Source: an uncultured Chlorobiaceae bacterium
GTDB taxonomy: Bacteria; Bacteroidota; Chlorobiia; Chlorobiales; Chlorobiaceae
Direction of reading: 5' to 3'
Assembly: GCA_903869365.1 (NCBI GenBank)
Contig: CAIPYV010000037.1
Coordinates: 1 to 51,827 of the forward strand
Length of the DNA: 51,827 nt
The notes beneath the pieces are model-generated. The model did no database searches. It saw only the letters and a list, made by a program, of their open reading frames with translations, and was not told where the DNA came from. Positions within the stretch are counted from its first letter, which is position 1. Each line of letters starts with the position of its first letter. Below are positions 15,686 through 26,953 of the stretch, in pieces. The translations under genes and the position numbers were made by a program.

Positions 15686-17728
15686 ATGCATAAAAAGCAT
15701 AACATCGAGAATCAGAATGATCATGAGTTCGGTATGCGACTTGGTATTGTTGTTGTTGTTTTTGCTTTGTTTATCGCAGCAATCATTGTGACGTTGCTGA
15801 ATATTCAAGTGGTCAATGTTACAAAATACAAGAAGAAAGCAGCACGACAGTATGAGCGGGTGATAACAGAGAAAGCTTTGAGGGGCACCATTCTTGATCG
15901 GCATGCTCGTATTCTTGCGGAAAGTATCGAATCCATTACCTTCTCTGCTGATCTCAAGTCTATTAAAAATACACCGTTATTGAATGGAAAAGGCAATCCG
16001 GTTCTTGATAAGGTGACCAGAAAACAGAAATTTTTTGATAACACCGAGGCTGTTGCAGCGGTGTTTGCCCGGTCTATTGGGGGAAAAAAAGAATTTTATC
16101 TCAATAAATTACGTCGTTCTAAAGGACAGGTAGTGCTTGGTCAGAAAATTCCAGTGGCAAAAGCTCTGCCGATTATACAGGAAAAGATTTTTGGAGTCTC
16201 TTTTGAAAAAGTTCCGCAGCGCTCTTACCTGAACGTTGCATCCCAGGTGATAGGAAGTACTGATAGCAAAAACAATGGGATCTGCGGGATCGAACGGCAG
16301 CTCAACAAGGAGCTGAAGGGGAGTGACGGGATGATAACTTTTCAGCAGTCATCCGATGGAAAGCGTTATCCTGCTCCTGATGCCCCGCCTCAGCAGTCAA
16401 TAAAAGGATATAGTGTTGAGTTAACCATCGATGCCGATATTCAAAGCATTGTCGAAGACGAACTGGCAAAGGCGGTCGATAAGTTTCATGCTGATGCCGC
16501 TGTAAGTATTGTTATGGATGTTCGTACGGGGGAGATCATTGCCATGGCCAATAATCCAACGTTTGATCTCAATAAGGGAGCAACATGGACTTATGACAGG
16601 TCGCGTAACAGGGCGGTGACTGACAGTTATGAACCAGGGTCAACGTTCAAGCTGGTCATGGCATCTGCCGCCACGGAAGTCCTGAAAAGAAAAGCTGAAG
16701 ACCGGGTGAATGGCATGAATGGGCTTATGCCCCTCTATAATCTTGTTATCAGGGATCATGAACCCTATGGAGATATATCGTTTCGTGAGGCTATCATGCA
16801 TTCAAGCAATGTTGTTGCAGCCAGGACGGCGATGGAGGTCGGGAGTGAAAAGTTCTATGACTATACGGTGAAGTATGGATTTGGAAGTAAAACAGGTATT
16901 GGACTGCTTGATGAGTCTCCCGGAAGAGTCCGGTCGCTGAAGCGGTGGGATAGAACAACACTTCCCTGGATGGGATTTGGCTATCAGGTTATGACGACTC
17001 CATTGCAGATATTGCAGGCTTATGCGACCATTGCAAATGACGGAGAGTTGATGAGGCCTTTTATTATAAAGCGGCTTGTCAATGCTGAAGGCAAAATTGT
17101 CTGGGAATGTGCTCCCAAGATAGTCCGAAGGGTTGTGTTGGCTCCGACAGCACGATATCTCGGCAAGGAGTATTTTCAGGCGGTTGTGGATAGCGGAACA
17201 GCGAAAAATGCAGCAGTGCCAGGCGTTACTGTAGCAGGCAAGACTGGAACTGCAAGGCGTGCTGCCAGCCGTTCTGAGGGAGGTTCTTATGCTAAAGTTG
17301 TTTATGTCTCTTCATTTGTAGGGTATTTTCCGGTTGAAGCACCCCGATATGCTATTATAGTGATTGTAGAAAATCCAAAACCGGCCTATTATGCCGCGAC
17401 GGTTGCGGCACCGGTCTTTTCCAGTATCTCGGCAAGAATGATTGCCTGTTCAGAGGATATCCAGAAAAAGCTTTCCTTCTGTTCTGCGGAAAAGGTCGCT
17501 CTTGATTCAGTATCGACTGTTGTTGTTCCAGAACTTACGGGTCTTCAAGGGCATGATGCCCAGCGTTTGCTGAAATGGCATAACCTGGCGATGGAATGTT
17601 CAGGAGATATGGACGGATCTGTTACCCGACAGAGTATTGCCCCGGGCCAAAAGGTGCAAAAGAACCAGATAATTAAAGTGACACTGGTATCAACGACGAT
17701 GAACAAAGCATCCTCATGGCAGCCTTGA
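15686..17728 (+). CDS. ftsI: Peptidoglycan transpeptidase FtsI (class B PBP3) with C-terminal PASTA domain
   Basis: 680 residues: short cytoplasmic head, one membrane span (residues ~20-40), dimerisation/pedestal domain, transpeptidase domain and a PASTA domain. The active-site triads are STFK (Ser319, Lys322), SSN (373-375) and KTGT (519-522). The PASTA segment begins around VVVPELTGLQGHDAQ (~residue 617). It cross-links septal peptidoglycan together with FtsW. GGAG lies upstream of ATG 15686 (CAGGAGACTC). The 3' end overlaps the murE start by 13 nt, indicating translational coupling. Gram-negative FtsI proteins often lack PASTA, so this longer form resembles SpoVD-like and Chlorobi/Bacteroidetes versions. 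Confidence 0.95.
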   Translation: MHKKHNIENQNDHEFGMRLGIVVVVFALFIAAIIVTLLNIQVVNVTKYKKKAARQYERVITEKALRGTILDRHARILAESIESITFSADLKSIKNTPLLNGKGNPVLDKVTRKQKFFDNTEAVAAVFARSIGGKKEFYLNKLRRSKGQVVLGQKIPVAKALPIIQEKIFGVSFEKVPQRSYLNVASQVIGSTDSKNNGICGIERQLNKELKGSDGMITFQQSSDGKRYPAPDAPPQQSIKGYSVELTIDADIQSIVEDELAKAVDKFHADAAVSIVMDVRTGEIIAMANNPTFDLNKGATWTYDRSRNRAVTDSYEPGSTFKLVMASAATEVLKRKAEDRVNGMNGLMPLYNLVIRDHEPYGDISFREAIMHSSNVVAARTAMEVGSEKFYDYTVKYGFGSKTGIGLLDESPGRVRSLKRWDRTTLPWMGFGYQVMTTPLQILQAYATIANDGELMRPFIIKRLVNAEGKIVWECAPKIVRRVVLAPTARYLGKEYFQAVVDSGTAKNAAVPGVTVAGKTGTARRAASRSEGGSYAKVVYVSSFVGYFPVEAPRYAIIVIVENPKPAYYAATVAAPVFSSISARMIACSEDIQKKLSFCSAEKVALDSVSTVVVPELTGLQGHDAQRLLKWHNLAMECSGDMDGSVTRQSIAPGQKVQKNQIIKVTLVSTTMNKASSWQP

Positions 17729-19275
17729 CGGGAGACTTCGTCCAGATGGCGCTCTCGCCGGAGGAGTTGCTTAAGGGGATTACCTATAGGGCGCTTGCGG
17801 GCAATACCAGATCTGTTGATCCTCTTCGCATGGTTACCAGCGATTCGAGAGAGGTCGTGCCGGGTTCACTGTTTGTAGCAGTGAGAGGGTATTGTGCGGA
17901 CGGTCACCAGTTTATCGGCAGTGCGATACAGCGCGGAGCTCATGCGGTTATCTGTGAAGAGCTTCCGCAGGAAACAGCAGAATCCTGCCTCTATATTATT
18001 GTTTCCGATACACGCAAGGCTCTTGCTGAGGCGGCCCGTATTTTTTATGGAAATGCTTCTGACCGTTTGCTGATTATCGGGATTACGGGTACGAATGGTA
18101 AAACCACCACGGCAAAGCTGATCACAGCAATGCTCAATTCGAACGGTATTGCTTCAGGGTATATCGGGACAAATCTCTGCATGATTGGAGATCGGAACAT
18201 TGTACTTGATCGTACTACTCCTGAGGCACACGCACTTCACGCACTTTTCCGCGAGATACTTGAGGCAGGTTGCAAAGCTGTTGTTATGGAAGTCTCCTCC
18301 CATGCTCTCGTCCTTCAGCGGGTTTACGGTATCCGGTTTCATGCTGCGGTGTTTACCAACCTGACCATGGAGCACCTTGACTTTCATACCTCCATGCAGG
18401 AGTATGCGGTGGCCAAGCAGCAGCTTTTTGATCAGCTCAGTTCCGACGGGTTTGGAGTGTTTAACATCGATGATCCTTATGCTTCTCAGATGGCGGCCCC
18501 TGTGGATCATGAACAACAATACTGCTGTACCCTGCAGAGCGGGGTTCGCCAGTCACTGACATGCAGCAGGTATTTTAAGGCTGATATCATCGAGAGTACC
18601 ATTGAGTCCAGTATTGTTGAACTTCATTTTCCTGAAGCTCTCATCAAGATGAAGGTCAGGCTTCCCGGTATGTTCAATGTTATGAATGTTCTGGAGGCAG
18701 CTGCCGTAGGTTCAGGAATGGGACTGCTTCCAGAAAAGATATGTCAATCCCTTTCCGCAGTTTCTGCTGTCGACGGGCGAATGGAGCGAGTTCGTGACAC
18801 TCGTATGGGGTGGAGTGCTTTTGTTGATTATGCCCATACTCCTGATGCGCTTTACAAAGCGCTTGATACCCTGCACACTCTCAAGTCTGAGGGTTCCCGA
18901 CTTGTCGTGGTTTTCGGGTGCGGTGGTAACAGGGATAAGGGTAAGCGTTCTGCAATGGGACGTATTGCTTCGGAAATAGCCGATGAAGTTATTCTTACTT
19001 CCGATAATCCGCGGGATGAGGAGCCTGAGACCATTCTTGATGACATTGCAAGCGGTATCACCAAGGGTCATTACAGGAGGATCAGTGACAGGGCAGAAGC
19101 CATCAGGAGCGCCCTTTCGATGCTTAAACGGAGAGATATTCTCCTCGTGGCGGGGAAAGGACATGAACAGTATCAGGAGATTGCCGGAAAAAAATATTTC
19201 TTTTCAGACCGTGATATGATTAAAAAATATATCGAGCAATATTGTTCCGGACTTCCGGAGAAGGAGAAAGAGTGA
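17716..19275 (+). CDS. murE: UDP-MurNAc-tripeptide synthetase MurE
   Basis: 519 residues. It adds the third amino acid to UDP-MurNAc-L-Ala-D-Glu in the cytoplasm. The P-loop is GITGTNGKTTT (~residues 122-132), and the central domain carries VMEVSSHAL. The C-terminal DNPR motif (430-433), with following DEEP, is the signature of enzymes selecting meso-diaminopimelate rather than lysine. Start ATG 17716 overlaps ftsI by 13 nt; a second ATG at 17746 is possible. The stop is embedded in the murF start (GTGA). Confidence 0.97.
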   Translation: MAALTGDFVQMALSPEELLKGITYRALAGNTRSVDPLRMVTSDSREVVPGSLFVAVRGYCADGHQFIGSAIQRGAHAVICEELPQETAESCLYIIVSDTRKALAEAARIFYGNASDRLLIIGITGTNGKTTTAKLITAMLNSNGIASGYIGTNLCMIGDRNIVLDRTTPEAHALHALFREILEAGCKAVVMEVSSHALVLQRVYGIRFHAAVFTNLTMEHLDFHTSMQEYAVAKQQLFDQLSSDGFGVFNIDDPYASQMAAPVDHEQQYCCTLQSGVRQSLTCSRYFKADIIESTIESSIVELHFPEALIKMKVRLPGMFNVMNVLEAAAVGSGMGLLPEKICQSLSAVSAVDGRMERVRDTRMGWSAFVDYAHTPDALYKALDTLHTLKSEGSRLVVVFGCGGNRDKGKRSAMGRIASEIADEVILTSDNPRDEEPETILDDIASGITKGHYRRISDRAEAIRSALSMLKRRDILLVAGKGHEQYQEIAGKKYFFSDRDMIKKYIEQYCSGLPEKEKE

Positions 19276-20693
19276 AAGGTGTATTGAGTGTTCAGGATTT
19301 TATGACGTTCGGACAGGTTGTTGCTGCAGAGGAGGAGTTCCTGCCCCTTGCCATTGTTGATCCGGTCGTGGTTATTGATTCAAGAGAGGTGACAGGAGGC
19401 GAGCTCTTTATTGCCCTCAAGGGAGAGAAAACAGATGGGCACAGTTACATTGGCGACGTTTTTGACAAAGGCGCAAGCTGGGCGATGATCAGCCGGGAGT
19501 GGTATGAGGCTCAGGGTTCGGTTGCACCTCCTCAGGGAAAACGGTTTATTGTCACCGAAGACCCTGTGGCAGGATTGCAGCAGCTTTCCATGATATACCG
19601 AGGGACGTTTTCTATTCCTGTTGTGGCTATTGGCGGCAGTAATGGAAAGACAACAACCAAAGAGATGGTTGCATCGGTACTGGCAACCGGATTCAAGGTT
19701 CAAATGAGCCGGGGAAACAGGAACAATCATCTTGGCGTTCCTCTCACGCTTCTGCAGTTCAGGCAGGATACCGACATTGCCGTTGTTGAGATGGGGATTA
19801 ATCACCCCGAAGAGATGGAACTGCTTACCGGAATCGGGCAACCTACTCACGCTCTTTTGACCAATATCGGCCATGAACATCTCGAGTTTCTTTTTGATCT
19901 TGATGGTGTTGCCGAGGCTGAACTGAAACTTTTCGAGGATATGAAGCAGCGTGGCGGTATCGTTTTTGTTAATACCGATGATCCCCGTCTGCAAGCGGCA
20001 GGTGCTGGACTCGCTGGAAGTATCAGGTACGGAACAGGGGAAAGTGATGATTGTTCATGCTGGAGTCGGGATATTTCAGTGGAGAGTGATGGCCGTGTTT
20101 CATTCATGTTATGTTCAGGTTCCGGTTCAGAAAAGGTGACCCTTAATTTAACCGGTAAGCACAATGTTATCAATGCGGTGGCTGCCGCCGCAGTAGGACG
20201 GCATTTCGGGCTTTCGATGCGCCAGATCACGGAGGGGCTTGAACGCCTGATTCCCGCTGCCGGCTGGAAACGCCTTGAGGTCGTTGATGCTTGCGGCATC
20301 AGGGTACTGAATGACACCTATAACGCCAATTCAGATTCAATGCGCCTTGCGATCAATGCACTTTGTGATCTGCAGTGCAGCGGGAAAAGAGTTGCTGTTC
20401 TTGGAGATATGCTTGAACTTGGATCGGCGGCGGATGTTGAACATGAAACAATTGGCAGATATATTCAAATGAGCTCTGTAGACCTATTGTTTACTTATGG
20501 AGACAAGGCGAGGTTGATCTGCCGGGAAGCCCCAGGCTGCTGCAGAGGTCATTTTGAGAGCTGCGAAAAACTGTTGGATGTGTTGCTTGATGTGGTGCAT
20601 GAAGGTGATGTTGTGCTTTTTAAGGGATCAAGGGGTATGAAGCTTGAACAGGTTGTCGAAGCGCTTCTCAACGCACGAACAATAACAAGGTAA
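19272..20693 (+). CDS. murF: UDP-MurNAc-tripeptide:D-Ala-D-Ala ligase MurF
   Basis: About 473 residues. It attaches D-Ala-D-Ala to finish the UDP-MurNAc-pentapeptide. The N-terminal domain shows IDSREVTGGELFIALKGEKTDGH, the P-loop is IGGSNGKTTTKEM, followed by SRGNRNNHLGVPLTLL, and VLNDTYNANSDSM and VLGDMLELG in the last domain: the MurF set. The frame is open from TTG 19242, but GTG at 19272 overlaps the murE stop as GTGA and is preceded by AAGGAGAAAG, so it is the likely start. mraY follows after 9 nt. No ddl is present in this cluster; D-Ala-D-Ala must come from elsewhere. Confidence 0.95.
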   Translation: MKGVLSVQDFMTFGQVVAAEEEFLPLAIVDPVVVIDSREVTGGELFIALKGEKTDGHSYIGDVFDKGASWAMISREWYEAQGSVAPPQGKRFIVTEDPVAGLQQLSMIYRGTFSIPVVAIGGSNGKTTTKEMVASVLATGFKVQMSRGNRNNHLGVPLTLLQFRQDTDIAVVEMGINHPEEMELLTGIGQPTHALLTNIGHEHLEFLFDLDGVAEAELKLFEDMKQRGGIVFVNTDDPRLQAAGAGLAGSIRYGTGESDDCSCWSRDISVESDGRVSFMLCSGSGSEKVTLNLTGKHNVINAVAAAAVGRHFGLSMRQITEGLERLIPAAGWKRLEVVDACGIRVLNDTYNANSDSMRLAINALCDLQCSGKRVAVLGDMLELGSAADVEHETIGRYIQMSSVDLLFTYGDKARLICREAPGCCRGHFESCEKLLDVLLDVVHEGDVVLFKGSRGMKLEQVVEALLNARTITR

Positions 20694-20702
20694 GAATAGG
20701 GT

Positions 20703-21809
20703 ATGTTTTATTATTTATTAAAGTATATCAACGATGTTTTTCACCCTCCGGTGCTTCGTGTTGTTGAGTATCTCACCTTCAGGGCGAGCGCTGCCGCGAT
20801 TACAGCGTTGTTGATTACGCTCTTTTTCGGCCCTCGATTTATCAGATATCTGCAGACCCGTTTCATAGAGCCAATCAAGGAGGAGGCGCCTCCGGAACAC
20901 AAAAAGAAGAAAAAGCTTCCTACCATGGGAGGACTGCTGATTATTTTTTCTGTAGAGATTTCGGTGCTGCTCTGGTCAAAATTCAATGATCCGCATGTCT
21001 GGCTGATTATGCTGGCTATGCTGTGGATGGGCGGCATCGGCTTTATCGATGATTACCGCAAAGTCGTGATGAAAATCAAAGGCGGGCTTTCGGCTCGTTA
21101 CAAGCTTATCGGGCAGGTCTCTCTCGGTTGTATTATTGGTCTTTACACTTGGTTTGATCCAGCTTTTTCGGTGCTTCTTTCTACGACGACGGTGCCGTTT
21201 TTTAAAAATCTTACTCTTGATTACGGTTTTTTTTATATACCGATTGTCATTTTCATTATTACCGCAGTGTCTAACGCTGTAAATCTTACTGACGGGCTTG
21301 ATGGTCTTGCGGCTGGCACGTCTGCTATTGTGGTGACGGGTCTTGGTGGTTTTTCCTACCTCGCGGGAAATGCCGTTTATGCCGTCTATCTTAATATTCC
21401 TTTTATACCCGGAGGCGGAGAAGTTGCAGTTGTCAGCATGGCGATTGTTATGGCCTGCGTTGGTTTTTTGTGGTTTAACTCAAATCCAGCCGAAATTATT
21501 ATGGGCGATACGGGCTCTCTGGCACTCGGCAGTGCTATTGCCGTAATCGCGCTTTTGATTAAACAGGAGCTGCTTCTGCCGGTGATTGCTGGCGTTTTTG
21601 TGCTTGAAACGCTCTCAGTTTCCCTGCAGGTACTCTATTTCAAGTACACGAAGATGCGGTTTGGTTATGGAAAGCGAATCTTTCTGATGGCACCTCTTCA
21701 TCACCATTTTCAGCTGAAAGGCTGGGCTGAGCAAAAGATTGTGATAAGGTTCTGGATTGTGGCGATTCTATTTTTTCTTGTCAGTCTCATGACCTTAAAA
21801 CTGAGATAA
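20703..21809 (+). CDS. mraY: Phospho-N-acetylmuramoyl-pentapeptide transferase MraY
   Basis: 368 residues with about ten membrane spans. It transfers phospho-MurNAc-pentapeptide to undecaprenyl phosphate, making lipid I. Signatures: [13 protein letters not shown] after the first span, FIDDYRKV (catalytic Asp pair region), [33 protein letters not shown] and the C-terminal [13 protein letters not shown] with its three histidines. Length is typical. The stop overlaps the murD start by one base (TAATG), so the genes are translationally coupled. Confidence 0.98.
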   Translation: MFYYLLKYINDVFHPPVLRVVEYLTFRASAAAITALLITLFFGPRFIRYLQTRFIEPIKEEAPPEHKKKKKLPTMGGLLIIFSVEISVLLWSKFNDPHVWLIMLAMLWMGGIGFIDDYRKVVMKIKGGLSARYKLIGQVSLGCIIGLYTWFDPAFSVLLSTTTVPFFKNLTLDYGFFYIPIVIFIITAVSNAVNLTDGLDGLAAGTSAIVVTGLGGFSYLAGNAVYAVYLNIPFIPGGGEVAVVSMAIVMACVGFLWFNSNPAEIIMGDTGSLALGSAIAVIALLIKQELLLPVIAGVFVLETLSVSLQVLYFKYTKMRFGYGKRIFLMAPLHHHFQLKGWAEQKIVIRFWIVAILFFLVSLMTLKLR

Positions 21810-23206
21810 TGGCTATGAATCTATCGGGTAAAAAAGTATCGGTTATCGGTGCAGGAAAGAGCGGAATTGCTGCAGCGGAACTTCTCCGCAGAGCAGGTGC
21901 CGAGGTGTTGCTCAGTGATCATGGCCGGATTGAAGAACATGAGATGTTGCGTCTTCAGGGGCTGAAGATAGCCGTTGAACATGAAGGGCATTCAGAGAGA
22001 GTCTGTGATGCTGATTTTTGTGTCATCAGTCCGGGAATTTCGCCTCAAGTTCAGGTTGTAAAAACTCTTGAGTCCAAAGGCATTCCAATTCTCAGCGAAA
22101 TCGAAATAGCAGCTCTTTTCTGCAAGGCAAGAATTGTCGGTATTACCGGCACCGATGGCAAAACGACGACATCGACGCTTATTCATCATATCTGCGAGGC
22201 TGATGGTCATCAGCAGGGGTATCGCTCATACAGTGTCGGTAATATCGGGGTGCCGTTCTCTTCAAAGGCGCAGGATATGAACCCTGGGGATGTAGCTGTT
22301 GTCGAACTGAGCAGTTACCAGCTTGAGCGCTGTTATGCCTTCAGGCCGGATGTGGCTGTCATTACTAATATTACACCGGATCATCTCTCCCGCTATGAAG
22401 GTGATATGCGGCGGTATGCAGCGGCTAAATTCAGGATCTATGCGAACCAGTGTGCTGGAGATACGCTTATTTATAATGAGGATGATGCTCTGCTCAGTGA
22501 GCATTTTAGAGGCGGGCATTTCCCCTTCAACATTGTCCCGTTTGGTTTGGAGCCTCTGCATGGAGGCGCAAGTGACTGTCGTATTGTTGCGTTAGAAGGG
22601 GAGACGATTGTGGTGCGTACTGCCAGCGGGGAAGAGCAGGTGATGGTGATTTCAGCGTTTCTGAAAAACAGTTTTCGAGGGCGCCATAATATCTCTAATG
22701 TGCTCGCAGCCATTGCTGCAGCAATGGCTCTGGGGATCAGTTATGAGGTTGTTCGATCGGTTCTCAGAGAGTTCAAAGGGGTTGAACACCGTCAGGAATT
22801 TATCATGACGGTGAACGGAGCTGACTGGGTCAACGATTCAAAAGCCACAAACATCAATGCCATGCGTCAGGCGCTTGAAGCGGTACAGGGAAGTTGTGTT
22901 CTTATTGCCGGCGGGCGGGATAAAGGTAACGATTATACCTCTATTGCCGGGCTTGTCAGAAAAAAAGTCTCTTTCCTTATTGCAATAGGTGAGTCAAAGG
23001 CAAAGATTACTTCAGCATTTGAAGGCATTGTTCCTGTCAAAGAGGCGCTTTCACTTGAAGATGCTGTCTCCCTTGCCTCAGGAGCGGCGGTTGAAGGAGA
23101 GACGGTGCTGTTCTCTCCCGGATGCGCCAGTTTCGACATGTTTGAGAATTTCGAGGATCGTGGTATAAAGTTCAAACAATGTGTTTATCACTTACAACCA
23201 TGCTGA
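21809..23206 (+). CDS. murD: UDP-MurNAc-L-Ala:D-Glu ligase MurD
   Basis: 465 residues. It adds D-glutamate to UDP-MurNAc-L-Ala. The N-terminal Rossmann domain begins [19 protein letters not shown], the P-loop is [14 protein letters not shown], followed by [33 protein letters not shown] and [12 protein letters not shown], all diagnostic for MurD. ATG 21809 overlaps the mraY stop; ATG 21815 would also work. The 3' end overlaps the ftsW reading frame. Confidence 0.97.
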   Translation: MAMNLSGKKVSVIGAGKSGIAAAELLRRAGAEVLLSDHGRIEEHEMLRLQGLKIAVEHEGHSERVCDADFCVISPGISPQVQVVKTLESKGIPILSEIEIAALFCKARIVGITGTDGKTTTSTLIHHICEADGHQQGYRSYSVGNIGVPFSSKAQDMNPGDVAVVELSSYQLERCYAFRPDVAVITNITPDHLSRYEGDMRRYAAAKFRIYANQCAGDTLIYNEDDALLSEHFRGGHFPFNIVPFGLEPLHGGASDCRIVALEGETIVVRTASGEEQVMVISAFLKNSFRGRHNISNVLAAIAAAMALGISYEVVRSVLREFKGVEHRQEFIMTVNGADWVNDSKATNINAMRQALEAVQGSCVLIAGGRDKGNDYTSIAGLVRKKVSFLIAIGESKAKITSAFEGIVPVKEALSLEDAVSLASGAAVEGETVLFSPGCASFDMFENFEDRGIKFKQCVYHLQPC

Positions 23207-24402
23207 AGAGAGATAGAATTTCTGATTATATAATGGTCGATCCTGCTGAATCGCTTTCGCTGCCTTCACGCGAAGAGGGGATTGCCGGAAAATTAATGAT
23301 GCTCATTGTTGCCGTTCTCATGTGCATCGGCGTAGTTATCGTCTACAGTAGCGGAGCGGAGTGGGCTAAAAAAAATTATTTAAGTTCTGAATATTTTTTA
23401 TGGCGTCAGCTTACCTTTTCTTTGCTGGGCATCATTACCATAGTAATGATTGCGCACCTTGACTATCATTTTTTCTGTAAGATCAGCAAGATATTTCTTG
23501 TTGGCAGTATTCTTCTTCTGACTTCGCTTCTTGTCTTGAAAGGTATTGGACGGATTTCAGGAGCGGCTCGCTGGATAGGAATCGGGTCATTTTCCTTTCA
23601 GGTATCTGATTTTGCGAAATATGCGATTATCTTTCATTTTTCAAGGCTGATAAGCGAAAAACAGAGTTATATAAGAGACCTCAATAACTCTTATTATCCT
23701 CTGCTCACGATCCTGATGGTTGTTGTCGCTCTTGTGGCCTTTGAGCCGAACTTCAGCACGGCATCGCTTATTGCCTTGATTGGCTTTATGCTTATGTTTA
23801 TAGGCGGAGTCAAAATTCGCCATCTCCTTACGACTTTTTTGCTGCTTATTCCATTTGCCGTGGGTTTTGCCATTGCTGCGCCTTATCGACTTCACCGTCT
23901 GCACTCATTTACCAGCAAGAATGAAAAAGAGATAAGCTATCAGGTTGTTCAGGCTTTGATCGGCCTGGGAAATGGAGGTTTGTTTGGCCTCGGTATAGGG
24001 GCCAGCAAGCAAAGGGAGTATCTCCCGCTGTCGTATAATGATCTGGTGTTTGTTGTTATCGGAGAGGAATACGGGATGGTCGGAGCTGTTGCCATCATAG
24101 CGCTTTTTACGGTTTTTTTGGTCTGTGGCCTTATTATAGCCAAGCACGCTCCTGATAATTTCGGAAAATACGTTGCCGCAGGTATTACCATGGCGATTAC
24201 TCTTTTTGCTTTTATCAATATTGCTGTTGCCTGTCATCTGATACCGACCACCGGTGTAGCGCTTCCGTTTATCAGCTACGGCGGTACCGCACTTCTGCTC
24301 AACTCTCTCGGAGTCGGCATTCTTATCAGTATATCACGTTACAAGAAATGGGCGTTGGAAAAGAGTGTTCAGTCCGATGCGTCAGCAAGGGAGATGGCAT
24401 GA
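23200..24402 (+). CDS. ftsW: Septal glycosyltransferase FtsW (SEDS family)
   Basis: About 400 residues with roughly ten membrane spans. FtsW polymerises lipid II into septal glycan together with FtsI. SEDS landmarks: VVIVYSSGA in the first span, [27 protein letters not shown] (cf. GARRWI / Q-P-SE in family), the large periplasmic loop with [20 protein letters not shown], and [15 protein letters not shown] near the end. Start uncertain: ATG at 23179, 23200 or 23233 are in frame and none has a strong Shine-Dalgarno; 23200 gives the smallest overlap with murD among the coupled choices. The stop overlaps the murG start (ATGA). Confidence 0.95.
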   Translation: MLKRDRISDYIMVDPAESLSLPSREEGIAGKLMMLIVAVLMCIGVVIVYSSGAEWAKKNYLSSEYFLWRQLTFSLLGIITIVMIAHLDYHFFCKISKIFLVGSILLLTSLLVLKGIGRISGAARWIGIGSFSFQVSDFAKYAIIFHFSRLISEKQSYIRDLNNSYYPLLTILMVVVALVAFEPNFSTASLIALIGFMLMFIGGVKIRHLLTTFLLLIPFAVGFAIAAPYRLHRLHSFTSKNEKEISYQVVQALIGLGNGGLFGLGIGASKQREYLPLSYNDLVFVVIGEEYGMVGAVAIIALFTVFLVCGLIIAKHAPDNFGKYVAAGITMAITLFAFINIAVACHLIPTTGVALPFISYGGTALLLNSLGVGILISISRYKKWALEKSVQSDASAREMA

Positions 24403-25496
24403 AGGTGCTTTTTGCCGGTGGCGGAACGGGTGGCCATTTATACCCGGCCGTCGCTATGGCAGGAGAACTCCAGAAGCTTGTTTCCAATATTGGTATTTCA
24501 TTTGCTGGTACTGCTGGAGGTATAGAGTCGACCGAAGTGCCGAGACTCGGCTTTCAGCTCCATCTTATTCCTGTCAGAGGGTTGAAAAGAGGGCGGACAC
24601 TTACCGATATGATTGCCAATGTCAGCGTTCTTAACGATTTTGCAGTGGCCTTGTGGCGTGCGATTACGCTTGTTCGTCACGAAAATCCTGATGTCGTTGT
24701 CGGAACAGGTGGGTTTGTCAGTGCTCCGTTGCTTCTTGCAGCTCAGCTTCTGCGTAAAAAAACACTCATCCAGGAACAAAACGCATTTCCTGGTGTAACG
24801 ACAAAACTGCTTTCAATACTTGCCTGTGAAGTGCATCTCTCTTTTGAAGAGGCCAGAGTATTTATGGTCAAAAAAAAGAGCGTCTTTGTTTCAGGCAATC
24901 CTGCGCGTTCGTTTGAGCATCAGGATTCGTCAGTCGCTAGAGGCTGCTTCAATCTTCAGGAAAAGCGCCCCACCCTTCTTGTTTTTGGAGGGAGTCGTGG
25001 AGCTCGCTCGATAAACAATGCCGTGCTTGAGCACCTGAACGAGATCACTGTTTCGGCAAATCTTCTCTGGCAGACAGGTGCACTTGATTTCGAGCGGATA
25101 AAAAAGCAGGTTGTGCCATCTCCTTATGTATGGCTGGCTCCGTACATTGAAGATATGGGCTCAGCGTACAGTGCGACTGACCTTGTGTTGTGTCGGGCAG
25201 GTGCATCAACGATTGCCGAGCTTACCAATCTTGGGAAGCCATCGGTTCTTGTTCCCTATCCTTATGCGACCGGAGATCATCAGCGGTATAATGCCAGGGC
25301 GCTTGTCAGTAACGGGGCTGCTCTTATGATTGATGATGCCGTCCTCGGTGAACAGCGATCGGTCAAGACTATTCTGGAACTGTTGCTTAATCCGGAAAAA
25401 CTGAAAAACATGGGAGTTGCGTCCCGCAAACTGGCATATCCGGAAGCAGCCCATCAGCTTGCTCTCAGAATCATTGGTCTTGGAAAAAAACATTAA
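24399..25496 (+). CDS. murG: Lipid II synthase MurG (UDP-GlcNAc transferase)
   Basis: 365 residues, peripheral on the inner membrane face. It adds GlcNAc to lipid I. The first glycine loop is [15 protein letters not shown], the second [14 protein letters not shown], and the C-domain nucleotide-sugar motif is [23 protein letters not shown], followed by DHQRYNA. The open frame extends to 24348, but ATG 24399 overlaps the ftsW stop as ATGA and has AAGGGAG upstream, so it is chosen. murC begins 16 nt downstream. Confidence 0.98.
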   Translation: MKVLFAGGGTGGHLYPAVAMAGELQKLVSNIGISFAGTAGGIESTEVPRLGFQLHLIPVRGLKRGRTLTDMIANVSVLNDFAVALWRAITLVRHENPDVVVGTGGFVSAPLLLAAQLLRKKTLIQEQNAFPGVTTKLLSILACEVHLSFEEARVFMVKKKSVFVSGNPARSFEHQDSSVARGCFNLQEKRPTLLVFGGSRGARSINNAVLEHLNEITVSANLLWQTGALDFERIKKQVVPSPYVWLAPYIEDMGSAYSATDLVLCRAGASTIAELTNLGKPSVLVPYPYATGDHQRYNARALVSNGAALMIDDAVLGEQRSVKTILELLLNPEKLKNMGVASRKLAYPEAAHQLALRIIGLGKKH

Positions 25497-25512
25497 GAAA
25501 GAGAGCTCACAC

Positions 25513-26916
25513 ATGGAACTTGGGAAAACAAAAAGCGTTCATATTGTTGGAATCGGAGGAGCCGGAATGAGTGCTATAGCAGAACTGCTTCTGAAGTCTG
25601 GCTTCGGGGTTTCCGGCTCTGATCTTTCATCTGGCGAGGTAACTGAAAAACTTGCCGAGCATGGAGCAATAATCTATCGGGGACATCGGGCTGAGCAGAT
25701 TGCATCATGCGATGTTGTTGTCTACTCATCAGCGATCAGACCGGAAGAGAACATAGAAATTCTGGCAGCCGAAAAAGCCGGTATTCCTGTTATTAAACGG
25801 GATGAGATGCTCGGTGAGCTTATGCGCTATAAATATGGGATATGCATTGCCGGCACCCATGGCAAGACAACCACTACCGCCATGATCGCCACCATGCTTA
25901 TCGAGTCGGGAGAGTCTCCTACGGTCATGATTGGCGGGATATCGGACTATCTGAAAGGGAGTACTGTTGTCGGAGAGGGTAAGTATATGGTGATCGAGGC
26001 CGATGAGTATGACCGTGCTTTTTTAAAACTTACCCCTACCATTGCTGTTGTCAACAGTCTTGAGTCCGAACACATGGATACCTATGGTACGCTCGAAGAG
26101 CTGAAACAGGCCTTCATTGTTTTTGCCAACAAAGTGCCGTTTTACGGGCGAGTGATTTGTTGTGTGGACTGGCCGGAGATCAGAAAAATCATACCGTTAA
26201 TGAACCGTCTTCATACGACGTTTGGGATTGACGAGCCGGCTGATGTGATGGCAACGGACATTGTGCTTGAAAAACAACGAGCCATTTTTACACTCCAGGC
26301 CTATGGCAGTGAGTATCGGGATGTCTGCATCAATGTACCCGGTCGACACAATGTTCTTAATGCTTTGGCAGCTTTTTCAGCAGGAATTGAGCTGGGGATC
26401 ATGCCGGAGCGTTTGATTGCGGGGCTTGGCAGGTACAGCGGTATGAGAAGAAGGTTTCAGGTGAAATACGACAATAGTGCCGGACTTATGGTGGTTGATG
26501 ATTACGCACACCACCCTTCTGAAGTCAAGGCGACCGTCAAAGCGGCAAAAAGCGGATGGGCGGATTCAAAAATCATTGCTGTTTTTCAGCCACATTTATT
26601 TTCCCGTACCAGGGAGTTTGCCGATGAATACGGATGGGCACTTTCAAGAGCGGATATTGTTTATGTAGCCGATGTCTATCCAGCCCGTGAAAAAGCGTTG
26701 GATTATCCGGGAGTCAGCGGGGAGTTGGTTGCTCTTGCTGTTCGAAAGGCCGGCGGAAAGCATGTCGAGTTTATTGCCGACCGGGAGACTCTCTTTTCAG
26801 CACTTGTAGAACATGGAGTCAATGGGAACATGCTCCTTTTCATGGGTGCCGGAGATATTACTTCCCTTGCTACAAGAGTTGCCGAAGTCTGCCGTGAGGA
26901 AGCTCTGCGGGCATGA
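25513..26916 (+). CDS. murC: UDP-MurNAc:L-Ala ligase MurC
   Basis: About 467 residues. It starts the stem peptide by adding L-Ala to UDP-MurNAc. [18 protein letters not shown] forms the N-terminal dinucleotide-like fold, [16 protein letters not shown] the P-loop, [12 protein letters not shown] the central motif and [15 protein letters not shown] the C-domain signature. The frame is open from 25417, but ATG 25513 begins directly before the conserved fold and has AAGAAAGAGAG upstream. No murB follows; the next gene is ftsQ. Confidence 0.97.
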   Translation: MELGKTKSVHIVGIGGAGMSAIAELLLKSGFGVSGSDLSSGEVTEKLAEHGAIIYRGHRAEQIASCDVVVYSSAIRPEENIEILAAEKAGIPVIKRDEMLGELMRYKYGICIAGTHGKTTTTAMIATMLIESGESPTVMIGGISDYLKGSTVVGEGKYMVIEADEYDRAFLKLTPTIAVVNSLESEHMDTYGTLEELKQAFIVFANKVPFYGRVICCVDWPEIRKIIPLMNRLHTTFGIDEPADVMATDIVLEKQRAIFTLQAYGSEYRDVCINVPGRHNVLNALAAFSAGIELGIMPERLIAGLGRYSGMRRRFQVKYDNSAGLMVVDDYAHHPSEVKATVKAAKSGWADSKIIAVFQPHLFSRTREFADEYGWALSRADIVYVADVYPAREKALDYPGVSGELVALAVRKAGGKHVEFIADRETLFSALVEHGVNGNMLLFMGAGDITSLATRVAEVCREEALRA

Positions 26917-26953
26917 GGCGATACGATGACAGGATTTGAGAAAGCCTTTATTT